Shown here piece after piece: positions 7,304 through 14,335 of a stretch of DNA of 34,145 nucleotides. The notes beneath the pieces are model-generated. The model ran no database searches. It was given only the letters and a program-made list of their open reading frames with translations, and had not been told where the DNA came from. The DNA lies in the NCBI RefSeq assembly GCF_027257195.1, contig NZ_JAPDFS010000009.1:1-34145 (forward strand). The letters run 5' to 3'. Position 1 is the stretch's first letter, and each line of letters starts with the position of its first letter. The position numbers and the translations under genes were made by a program. The stretch comes from Halorubrum sp. F4 (lineage in GTDB: Archaea; Halobacteriota; Halobacteria; Halobacteriales; Haloferacaceae).

Positions 7304-8506
7304 ATGGCCACGCGCGACGACGACTCTCGACTCCACGACCGCCTCCCGCGAGGGTGGCTCACGGCCGTGGGGACCGTCCTGGTCCTCGCGGTCGGCGGCG
7401 TCGTGTTGACGCGGACCCTCGACCCCGGGACCGTGGTCTCGACGGCCGCCGCGGCGGACCCGTCGCTGCTCGTCGCGGCACTCGTCGCCTACCTGCTGTC
7501 GTGGCCGGTTCGCGGGCGACGGTACCGCGACGTGCTCGCCCCGATGGGCCATCGGTGTCGGACCGCGTTTCTCACGGCGACGGTGTTCGCCAGCCAGACC
7601 GCGAACCTCGTCGTTCCCGCGCGGGCCGGCGACGGCGTCCGCGCGTACCTCCTGAAGGACCGACGGGAGGTGCCGTACCCGACCGGCGTCGCGTCGCTGG
7701 CCGTCGAGCGCGCGTTCGACCTCGTGGCGCTCGGCGCGCTCGGCGGCACCGCGCTCGCGGCGCTCCTCCTCGACGGGCGGACCGTGCTGTCGGCGGACCC
7801 CGGAGGAACCGCCGCGACCGTCGGGCCGGCTCGAGCCGTCGCCGCCGCCGCCGGGATCGCGGCCGCGGCCGTGCTGGGTTCGGCCGTCACGGTCGTGGTC
7901 GCCCGGAGCGACCGCCGTTTCGGCCCCGCCCTCCGTGACCGGCTCGGCCGACTCGATCGACCGCGGCTCTCGCGGGCGGTCGACGCCGCCGTCCGGTTCG
8001 GGACCGCGGTTCGGGTCGTCGCCGCGGACCCGGGCGCGCTCGTCCGAGTCCTCCTCGCGAGCGGGATCGTGTGGGGACTCGACGTCCTGACGGCCGTCCT
8101 CGTGCTCGCGGCGCTGGTCGGCGGGACCGGCGGTCTCGCCCCGATGACGCTCGTCGCCGTCGGGACGCTCGCGGTCTCCGCCGGGAACCTCGCGAAGGTG
8201 CTGCCGCTCTCACAGGGTGGTATCGGCCTGTACGAGGCGGCGTTCACGGGGATCGTCGTCGCCGCCACTCCGATCCCGGTTGAGATCGCTCTGGCCGCGG
8301 CGGTCCTCGATCACGCGCTGAAGAACGCGGTCACGCTCGCCGGCGGGCTGGTCGGACTGGCGTTCAACGTCTCTCCGACGGCCGGAACCGGCGGGGCGAG
8401 GGGGACCGATCCGTCCGCGGACGATCGGACCTCCGAGACGACCGCCGACGCGGCGGATTCGGCGTCGGAGGGGGATCCCGCTGCGGCCCGACCGCCAAGT
8501 TTTTAG
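7304..8506 (+). CDS. LPG-synthase-TM / UPF0104 family flippase-like membrane protein
   Basis: This 400-residue protein has about eight transmembrane segments and a disordered acidic tail from about residue 355. The fold is recognised from RRYRDVLAPMG...TAFLTATVFASQTANLVVPARAGDGVRAYLL (first half), SLAVERAFDLVAL, and LPLSQGGIGLYEAAF in the second half, typical of the lysylphosphatidylglycerol-synthase transmembrane family (PF03706). Members flip or transfer lipid-linked groups; haloarchaeal AglD carries this domain. There is no aminoacyltransferase or glycosyltransferase domain attached. The ATG is 28 nt from a TATA box, with palindrome 1 between them, so I infer iron-dependent repression. Its stop codon lies inside palindrome 2. 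A role in moving a lipid-linked sugar for the neighbouring glycosyltransferases is plausible but not shown. Confidence 0.8.
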   Translation: MATRDDDSRLHDRLPRGWLTAVGTVLVLAVGGVVLTRTLDPGTVVSTAAAADPSLLVAALVAYLLSWPVRGRRYRDVLAPMGHRCRTAFLTATVFASQTANLVVPARAGDGVRAYLLKDRREVPYPTGVASLAVERAFDLVALGALGGTALAALLLDGRTVLSADPGGTAATVGPARAVAAAAGIAAAAVLGSAVTVVVARSDRRFGPALRDRLGRLDRPRLSRAVDAAVRFGTAVRVVAADPGALVRVLLASGIVWGLDVLTAVLVLAALVGGTGGLAPMTLVAVGTLAVSAGNLAKVLPLSQGGIGLYEAAFTGIVVAATPIPVEIALAAAVLDHALKNAVTLAGGLVGLAFNVSPTAGTGGARGTDPSADDRTSETTADAADSASEGDPAAARPPSF

Positions 8507-8520
8507 GCTAGCCTAAAAAC
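8499..8520. promoter_or_regulatory. Iron-box-like palindrome 2 (operator of the GT75 gene)
   Basis: All 22 bases form a perfect palindrome with half-site GTTTTTAGGCT. It contains the TAG stop of the upstream gene (8504-8506). Its TTTTTA half is centred about 26 nt before the ATG at 8529, so it may itself serve as the TATA box. A bound repressor would then directly exclude TBP. Confidence 0.8.
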
Positions 8521-8528
8521 ATGATCGT

Positions 8529-9710
8529 ATGGACGAACGCCGCTCACGAGAGGGGAGAGGAGACGTCTGCGTGGTCGTTCCGACGATCCGCGAGTACGAG
8601 TGCGTCCGCGCGTACGTCGAGAACGCCCGCGACCACGGCTTCGACGTCTCGCGGCTCCACTTCGTGCTCGTCACCGAGGACTTCTGTGACGTCGAGGAGA
8701 TGCGAGGGATACTCGCCGATCTGGGCGTCTCCGGCGAGGTCTTCGACGGGACCGCCCGCGAGGAGTGGTACGAGAGCGAGGGGGTCGCGGAGTACGCCCA
8801 CGTCGTTCCGGCCGCGAGCCACGCGGAGACGAGCTTCGGCCTGCTGTACATGTGGGCGAACCCCGAGTTCGAGTACGGGATGTTCATCGACGACGACACG
8901 CTCCCGCACGACGACGCGGACTACTTCGGCCGACACATGGCGAACCTCGCCTTCGAGGGGGAGATAACGCGCGTCCGGTCGGACGAGAACTGGGTGAACG
9001 TCCTCTACGAGCGCGCCGACGAGCACGGCCTGTATCCCCGCGGGTATCCCTACTCGGCGATGGACGAGACCGTCGAGACCGATACCGTCGAGATCGAAGG
9101 CGACGAGGTCGTCGCCTCACAGGGGCTGTGGACGAACGTCCCCGACCTCGACGCCGTCCGGATCCTGATGGACGGCGATCTGGAGGGACAGGCGCAGACG
9201 CGGACGACCGCCGACGACTTCGGCGAGGACTTCGTCGCCGCCCGCGACAACTACCTCACCGTCTGCTCGATGAACCTCGCGTTCCGCCGCGAGGTGATCC
9301 CGGCGTTCTACCAGCTGCCGATGGACGACAACGAGTGGGAGGTCGGGCGGTTCGACGACATCTGGTCGGGCGTGTTCCTCAAACGCGCCTGCGACGTGCT
9401 CGGGAAACGGATCTACAACGGCGGTCCGCTGTGTGAACACAACAAGGCCGCGCGTTCGACGTTCGACGACCTCCACAACGAGGTCGCCGGACTCGAGCTC
9501 AACGAGCACCTCTGGGAGCTGGTCCGCGACGCCGGCGCGGACGCCGACGGCTACGCCGCGGTCTACGACGCGATGGCGGATCGGCTCGCCGACGGCGAGT
9601 TCGAGGAGTACCGGAACGGCGAGTTCTTCGTCCACGTCGGCGAGTACATGCGCGACTGGCTCGACTGTCTCGAGGCGCTCGACCGGACGCCGGCCGTCGC
9701 CGACGACTGA
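8529..9710 (+). CDS. Reversibly-glycosylated-polypeptide (GT75-like) glycosyltransferase / sugar mutase
   Basis: This 393-residue soluble protein is related to the RGP / alpha-1,4-glucan-protein synthase family, whose plant members include UDP-arabinopyranose mutases. Recognisable parts are VCVVVPTIRE near the N-terminus, the DxD-like metal site MFIDDDTLP (D121-D123), SQGLWTNVPDLDAV, the SMNLAFRREVIPAFYQLPM block, and GRFDDIWSGVFLKRACD with the conserved R-x-D-D. No signal or membrane segment is seen, so it acts on nucleotide sugars in the cytoplasm. I chose the ATG at 8529 over the out-of-frame ATG at 8521 because only the former continues the family sequence and fits the promoter spacing. 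It has its own palindromic operator and sits 22 nt after the flippase-like gene. Substrate unknown. Confidence 0.8.
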   Translation: MDERRSREGRGDVCVVVPTIREYECVRAYVENARDHGFDVSRLHFVLVTEDFCDVEEMRGILADLGVSGEVFDGTAREEWYESEGVAEYAHVVPAASHAETSFGLLYMWANPEFEYGMFIDDDTLPHDDADYFGRHMANLAFEGEITRVRSDENWVNVLYERADEHGLYPRGYPYSAMDETVETDTVEIEGDEVVASQGLWTNVPDLDAVRILMDGDLEGQAQTRTTADDFGEDFVAARDNYLTVCSMNLAFRREVIPAFYQLPMDDNEWEVGRFDDIWSGVFLKRACDVLGKRIYNGGPLCEHNKAARSTFDDLHNEVAGLELNEHLWELVRDAGADADGYAAVYDAMADRLADGEFEEYRNGEFFVHVGEYMRDWLDCLEALDRTPAVADD

Positions 9711-9729
9711 ATCGATACCACTAAGTTTG

Positions 9730-9745
9730 TTTAGGTTAGCCTAAA
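9730..9745. promoter_or_regulatory. Iron-box-like palindrome 3 (operator of the iron-binding lipoprotein operon)
   Basis: TTTAGGTTAGCCTAAA has a single mismatched pair between its 8-bp arms. It ends 4 nt before the ATG at 9750, so it covers the predicted start of a leaderless transcript. A CTAAGTTT element (9721-9728) lies just upstream as a possible TATA box. Control of an Fe-uptake gene is the expected target for such a site. Confidence 0.8.
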
Positions 9746-9749
9746 ACGT

Positions 9750-10892
9750 ATGACTCGAAACGATCGTCTTCCGGACGGGATCGACAGACGACGCCTCCTC
9801 GCCGCGACGGGTGCGGTCGGCGTAGTCGGAACGTCGGGATGTCTCGGCATCCTCGGTATCGGCGACGACGACGACGGCGACGGCGCCACCGACTCGACGG
9901 TCGGCCAGATCGGCTCCGGCCGCGAGGGACGCGGACTCCCGGGCGGTACCCCGATCGCCGAGATGCCCGACCTCTCGGGCGAGCTCACCGTCTACTCGGG
10001 CCGCGGCGAGTTCCTCGTCGGCGACCTCGTCTCCTACATCGACGACCAGTACGACGACTTCGACCTGACGGTGCGATACGGCGGCTCGACGGACCTCGTG
10101 AACCAGATCATCAACGAGGCGGAGTCGCCGGCCGACGTGTTCTACTCCGTCAACGCGGGCTCGCTCGGCGCGCTCGCCGACGAGGGACGGACGCAGTCGC
10201 TCTCCGAGGAGGTCACCGGCATGGTTCGCGAGGAGTTCCGCACCGACCAGTGGATCGGGACGTCCGGACGCGCCCGCACCATCCCGTACAACACCGGGGA
10301 ATTCTCCGGCGACGACCTCCCGAACGACGTCATGGCCTATCCCGAGGAGTTCTCCGGCGACCTCGGTTGGGCCCCTTCCTACGGCTCCTGTCAGGCGTTC
10401 GTGACCGCGATGCGGCTCATCGAGGGAGAGGAGGCGACCCGCGATTGGCTGGAGTCGATCGTCGACTCGGGGATCACGAGCTATCCCGACGAGTTCGCCG
10501 CGTGTCAGGCGATCGCCGACGGCGAGATCGACGCCGCGTTCACGAACCACTACTACATCCAGCGCGTCCTCGACGGCAACCCGGAGGCATCGATCGCCAC
10601 CGCGTTCACGAGCGGCGACGCCGGCGCGGTGTTCAACGTCGCGGGCGCGGCCGTCGTCGACACCGCCTCCGACGCGACGCTCGCGGAGAACTTCATCCGA
10701 CACCTGTTGTCGGCGGAGGCACAGGACTACTTCGCCCGGACCACCTTCGAGTACCCGCTCGTCCCCGACGTCGAGCCCATCGGTGACCTGCCGACGATCG
10801 ACGAACTCGACGTGCCGGACGTCGATCTGACCCAGCTGTCCGACCTCGAACCGACGATCGACCTCATGCGCGACGCGGGCGTCGACGTCTGA
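9750..10892 (+). CDS. Fe(III) ABC transporter substrate-binding lipoprotein
   Basis: This 380-residue secreted protein has a Tat signal (IDRRRLLAATGAVG) and a lipobox with Cys31 (GTSGCLG), followed by the Asp/Gly-rich linker usual for haloarchaeal lipoproteins. The mature part begins with SGELTVYSGRGEFLVGDLVSYI and includes ADVFYSVNAGSLGAL, PYNTG, CQAIADGEIDAAFTNHYYIQRV and FNVAGAAVV. These match the FbpA/FutA class of ferric-iron binding proteins; the NHYY tyrosines are likely iron ligands. It is the first gene of a three-gene run (next start 13 nt away) under palindrome 3. The matching permease lies 5.8 kb away at 16670, and no ATPase gene is in the window. Iron rather than thiamine or spermidine is favoured by the motifs and the operator. 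Confidence 0.87.
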   Translation: MTRNDRLPDGIDRRRLLAATGAVGVVGTSGCLGILGIGDDDDGDGATDSTVGQIGSGREGRGLPGGTPIAEMPDLSGELTVYSGRGEFLVGDLVSYIDDQYDDFDLTVRYGGSTDLVNQIINEAESPADVFYSVNAGSLGALADEGRTQSLSEEVTGMVREEFRTDQWIGTSGRARTIPYNTGEFSGDDLPNDVMAYPEEFSGDLGWAPSYGSCQAFVTAMRLIEGEEATRDWLESIVDSGITSYPDEFAACQAIADGEIDAAFTNHYYIQRVLDGNPEASIATAFTSGDAGAVFNVAGAAVVDTASDATLAENFIRHLLSAEAQDYFARTTFEYPLVPDVEPIGDLPTIDELDVPDVDLTQLSDLEPTIDLMRDAGVDV

Positions 10893-10905
10893 GCGGTCGG
10901 CTCCC

Positions 10906-13080
10906 GTGACCGCCGATCCCGACCGTCAGTCCGAGCTCGACGGTCCGTCCGACTCCATGCTGCCGTCCGCCGACGGCACGACGCTCGCGGCCGGCCTCGT
11001 CGCGGTCGCGGCCGGCGTCCTGACGTTCGCCGTCGCCGCGACCGTCTTCGCGTACCACTCGGTCAACCACGACGAGGCGGTCTACCTCACGCAGGCCGCG
11101 ATGCTGCTCTCCGGGCAGCTCGAGCTCCATGCCGGCGCGATCGCGGACGCGTTCCGCCCGTGGTTCTTCGTTCAGGACGGCGGCCGGCTCTACCCGAAGT
11201 ACACCCCGGTCCCCGCGGCGATGTACGCGGTCTCGATGGCGATCCTCGGCGAGCCGCGGGCCACGCTCGCGGTCGTCGCCGCCGGCAACGCCTTCCTCGT
11301 GTATCTGCTCGGTTCGATGGCGTTCGACCGGCGGGTCGGCGTCGTCGCCGCGGTCCTGTTCGCGGCGTCGCCGCTCGCGCTCGTGACCGGCTCGACGTTC
11401 CTCCCGTACGCGCCGACGACGTTCCTCAACCTGTGTTTCGCGGTCGCGTACCTCCGGAGCGTCCGCGATCGGTCGCTTCCGGCGGCCGGCGTGGCGGGCG
11501 TCGCGGTCGGGCTCGCCTTCTTCGCGCGCCCCTACACGGCGGTGCTGTTCGCGAGCCCGTTCATCTGCCACGCGCTCGTTGGGGTGCTGTCGTCGTTGCG
11601 GGAGTGCGAGTTTCGACACCTTCCGGGCCCCGTCCGCCGTCACGGACTCACGGCGCTTCTCGGCACGCTGTTCGTCGGCGTCACGCTCGCGTACAACCTC
11701 CGGTTGACCGGGTCGCCGCTGACGTTCCCGTACCAGGCGTTCGCGCCGATGGACGGTCCCGGCTTCGGCGAGCGGCGGATCCTCGGCCACTCGGCCGACT
11801 ACACGCTCGGGCTCGCGCTCGAATCGAACGCCTATGCGCTGTGGTACCTCGCGACTCGATGGGTCGCGGCCGGACCGATCGGGACGCTTCTCGCGCTCGC
11901 CGGGTTCGGGCTGGCCTTCCGGCGGTGGAGCGGTGACGGCCGTACGCATCGCTTTGAACGTACCGCCGGCCTCCTGCTCGTCGGCGTCGCGGTCGCCGTC
12001 GTCGTCGGCAACGTGTTCTTCTGGGGGACACACAACCTGCTTTCGACCTTCTCGGACCCGACCGACGGCCTAGTGTCGGGGTTCGGGCCGTTCTACCACT
12101 TCGACCTGCTCGTCCCGTTTTCGGTCTTCGGCGGGGTCGCCGCAGTCGCCGGATGGCGCGCGCTCCCGCGCCTCCGGCGGCGGATCGAGGCGGTCACGAC
12201 CGCGCGGGCCGCGCGAACGGTCGTCGTCGTCGCGGTCGCGGCCGCCCTCCTCACCGGCGGGGTCGCCGCGATCGCGGCGGTCGAGACGCCGCTCGACCGG
12301 AACGCGGCACACGCCGAGAAGTACGAAGTCGCCTACGAACCCGTGGAGTCGACGTCGTTCGAGGATGCGCTCGTCTTCGTCCCGACGCCGTACGGGGAGT
12401 GGCAGAACCACCCGTTCCAGGCGCTGCGAAACGAGCCCGGATTCGGCGGCGAGGTCGTCTACGCGCTCGACCGTGATCCGGGGGAGGACTTCGCCGTGCT
12501 CGACGCGTATCCGAACCGGACCGCCTACCGGTACGCCTATCGGGGCGAGTGGACGCCGGACGCGGACCGTCACGTCTCACCGAAGCTCGAACCGATCGAG
12601 GTTCGTCGGGGATCGACGCTCTCGGCCGGTACGACGGTCGGCGTTCCCGAGCGCGTGGAGCGCGCCCGCGTTCGGCTGGCGGTCGACGGTGCCGACGGCG
12701 GCGACCGTGCGGGCTACGTCGTCGATGACCCGGGCGACTCGGTCGCGGTCGACTGGACCGTCGACGCCGACGCGGCACGGCTGGCCGGAGACCCGAACTC
12801 GACGGTCCCCGTCGACGGCGAGGGCGACGAGGACGATCCGACCGACACCGTCGTTCTCACCGTGACGCTCGTCGACCCCGCGGGATCGACGTTCACCTAT
12901 CGGCAGGAGGCGACGATCCGGACGGACGGCGACCGCGTCGAGATGGTGTGGCCCCCGGAGCGATCCGTCTGCCGGCTCGTCACGGAGTGCGGCAACGAGG
13001 GGACCTACATCCCGGGCGATCCCGACGCCCATCCCGAGTGGGTCGTCTTCGAGACGGACGTCGAGGCGGACGCGGCGTGA
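10906..13080 (+). CDS. Multi-spanning GT39/ArnT-like glycosyltransferase
   Basis: This 724-residue membrane protein starts with GTG 13 nt after the iron-lipoprotein stop, so it belongs to that operon. A first membrane segment (about residues 28-50) is followed by YHSVNHDEAVYLTQAAMLL, the acidic HDE motif in the first extracellular loop that is typical of GT-C enzymes using polyprenyl-phosphate sugars (PMT/ArnT/GT39). Further helices run to about residue 460. After the last helix comes a ~260-residue extracellular beta-rich domain. The likely role is transfer of a sugar from a dolichol-phosphate carrier to an external acceptor. Co-transcription with the lipoprotein makes that protein, or a surface glycan, a candidate acceptor; this is inference. 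Confidence 0.78.
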   Translation: MTADPDRQSELDGPSDSMLPSADGTTLAAGLVAVAAGVLTFAVAATVFAYHSVNHDEAVYLTQAAMLLSGQLELHAGAIADAFRPWFFVQDGGRLYPKYTPVPAAMYAVSMAILGEPRATLAVVAAGNAFLVYLLGSMAFDRRVGVVAAVLFAASPLALVTGSTFLPYAPTTFLNLCFAVAYLRSVRDRSLPAAGVAGVAVGLAFFARPYTAVLFASPFICHALVGVLSSLRECEFRHLPGPVRRHGLTALLGTLFVGVTLAYNLRLTGSPLTFPYQAFAPMDGPGFGERRILGHSADYTLGLALESNAYALWYLATRWVAAGPIGTLLALAGFGLAFRRWSGDGRTHRFERTAGLLLVGVAVAVVVGNVFFWGTHNLLSTFSDPTDGLVSGFGPFYHFDLLVPFSVFGGVAAVAGWRALPRLRRRIEAVTTARAARTVVVVAVAAALLTGGVAAIAAVETPLDRNAAHAEKYEVAYEPVESTSFEDALVFVPTPYGEWQNHPFQALRNEPGFGGEVVYALDRDPGEDFAVLDAYPNRTAYRYAYRGEWTPDADRHVSPKLEPIEVRRGSTLSAGTTVGVPERVERARVRLAVDGADGGDRAGYVVDDPGDSVAVDWTVDADAARLAGDPNSTVPVDGEGDEDDPTDTVVLTVTLVDPAGSTFTYRQEATIRTDGDRVEMVWPPERSVCRLVTECGNEGTYIPGDPDAHPEWVVFETDVEADAA

Positions 13081-13090
13081 GACCCCGGCC

Positions 13091-13333
13091 GTGTCGAACC
13101 CGACCGACGACCGACGCGTTTATCCGGTCACTCGGGCGATCCGCGACATCGACAGACAGGGATTCGCGGTCGCCGCGTTCGTCATCGCGTCGCTCGCGAC
13201 GGCGGTCACACAGCTGGTTCAGCCGTCTTTCGTGGGATCGACGGCGGCACACGTCGCACTCGATGCGCTCTTCATCGGAGCCGCCGTTTACATCGGTCTC
13301 TCCGTTCTCGAGCGAACAACGGAATCGTCGTGA
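13091..13333 (+). CDS. Small membrane protein, unassigned (third gene of iron-lipoprotein operon)
   Basis: This is an 80-residue protein starting with GTG 10 nt after the GT39-type gene, so probably the last gene of the operon. After a charged N-terminus (RAIRDIDRQG) it has two hydrophobic segments: about residues 25-45 (FAVAAFVIASLATAVTQL) and 52-72 (AHVALDALFIGAAVYIGL). I recognise no family. It could be an accessory subunit of the glycosyltransferase, but only position suggests this. Codon use matches its neighbours, so it looks like a real gene. Confidence 0.65.
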   Translation: MSNPTDDRRVYPVTRAIRDIDRQGFAVAAFVIASLATAVTQLVQPSFVGSTAAHVALDALFIGAAVYIGLSVLERTTESS

Positions 13334-13469
13334 TCCAGAGAACCCGAGATCGGCTGGAATCGGAGCGTTCGGTCGTCTCGCGGGGTTCGCGCTCATCGGT
13401 GGATGACCGTGGATCGTTCACAGCGAGCGTTGACACGGGGTCCCACGGGAAACGGACGTTTCTCGCCGC

Positions 13470-14279
13470 TCAGAACCGACGGAGTCGCTCCTCGAGACAG
13501 ACGGTGACGATCGACTTCGCGATGGCCGCGCCGCCGCCGATCGGGTCGAGCTTCGTCTCTCCCAGTCGCTCGGCGTAGGCGATCGGGCGCTCGCGCACGT
13601 CGTGCCCGCGCATCAGCGGACGGATCAGGAGCTCGGCGGAGAGGCCGGTGTTCTCGGTCCAGCCGATCTCCTCGACGATCTCGCGGCGGTACGCGCGCAT
13701 CCCGGTGGTGGTGTCGTGGACGCGCTCGCCCATGAGCAGGCTCGCGAGCGCCGCGAACGCGTGGTTGCCGAGGCGGTTGAACGCCGGCATCGCGTCCGCG
13801 CCGTGGTAGAGGCGGTCGCCGCTGACGACGTCCGCGCCGTCGTTGATCCCGGCGAGGAACTCCGGAAGCGCCTCCATCGGGTAGGTGTCGTCGCAGTCGG
13901 TCGTGACGACGACCGGACGGTCGGGCGCGAGGATCGCCTCGCGGACCGCGACGCCGTATCCCTGCGGCTCCTGTTCGATCACGCGTGCGCCGTGTTCGCG
14001 GGCTATCTCCGGGGTTCGGTCGGACGAGCCGTCGACGCAGACGACCTCCGCCCGTCCGTCGGTCACCCGATCGACGTCCTCCAGGACGGTGCCGATCGCC
14101 TCCTCCTCGTTGTACGTTCCCATCACGACGCTGAGGTCGTCGAAGGTGTACGGCTCCGCGGAGCCGGTCCCGGTCGTTGATCCGTCCGTGCGGGCGGCTT
14201 CCACGTCGGCATCGGTCGTCTCCTCCCCGTCGTCGACGGCGGCCGCCGTCCCGTTCGTCGCGTGTGTTGACTCGCTCAT
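13470..14279 (-). CDS. GT2 family polyprenyl-phosphate sugar transferase (DPM1-like)
   Basis: This 269-residue protein has an unusual Ala/Thr/Asp-rich N-terminal 45 residues, then a GT-A domain: LSVVMGTYNEEEAIGTVLED (nucleotide binding), VVCVDGSSDRTPEIA, and the metal site TTDCDDTYPMEALPEF (D128-D131). GERVHDTTTGMRAYRREI and ERLGETKLDPIGGG are typical of dolichyl-phosphate mannose/glucose synthases. There are no C-terminal membrane helices, so it resembles the short DPM1/AglJ type. It would load a sugar onto a polyprenyl phosphate, which is the donor class used by the GT39-type enzyme next door. Palindrome 4 lies about 33 nt before its ATG. It is convergent with the lipoprotein operon and downstream of the GMC gene. 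Confidence 0.88.
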   Translation of the reverse strand: MSESTHATNGTAAAVDDGEETTDADVEAARTDGSTTGTGSAEPYTFDDLSVVMGTYNEEEAIGTVLEDVDRVTDGRAEVVCVDGSSDRTPEIAREHGARVIEQEPQGYGVAVREAILAPDRPVVVTTDCDDTYPMEALPEFLAGINDGADVVSGDRLYHGADAMPAFNRLGNHAFAALASLLMGERVHDTTTGMRAYRREIVEEIGWTENTGLSAELLIRPLMRGHDVRERPIAYAERLGETKLDPIGGGAAIAKSIVTVCLEERLRRF

Positions 14280-14311
14280 TGTTCAGTCGAAACGACCGCA
14301 CCTACTTGAGT

Positions 14312-14329
14312 TTTTAGGTTTACCTAAAA
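14312..14329. promoter_or_regulatory. Iron-box-like palindrome 4 (operator of the GT2 gene)
   Basis: TTTTAGGTTTACCTAAAA has 8-bp perfect arms and a 2-nt centre. It sits in the 56-nt gap between the GMC stop codon and the GT2 start at 14279. On the minus strand its right half supplies CCTAAAAA, overlapping the likely TATA region. GT2 thus appears to have its own promoter in addition to read-through from the GMC operon. Confidence 0.78.
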
Positions 14330-14335
14330 CAGTGG

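Noticed and set aside
8521..8967. 148-codon frame starting at the ATG directly after palindrome 2
   Set aside because: Ser/Thr/Arg-rich and out of frame with the GT75 protein; the ATG at 8529 continues the conserved family sequence and fits the promoter distance.
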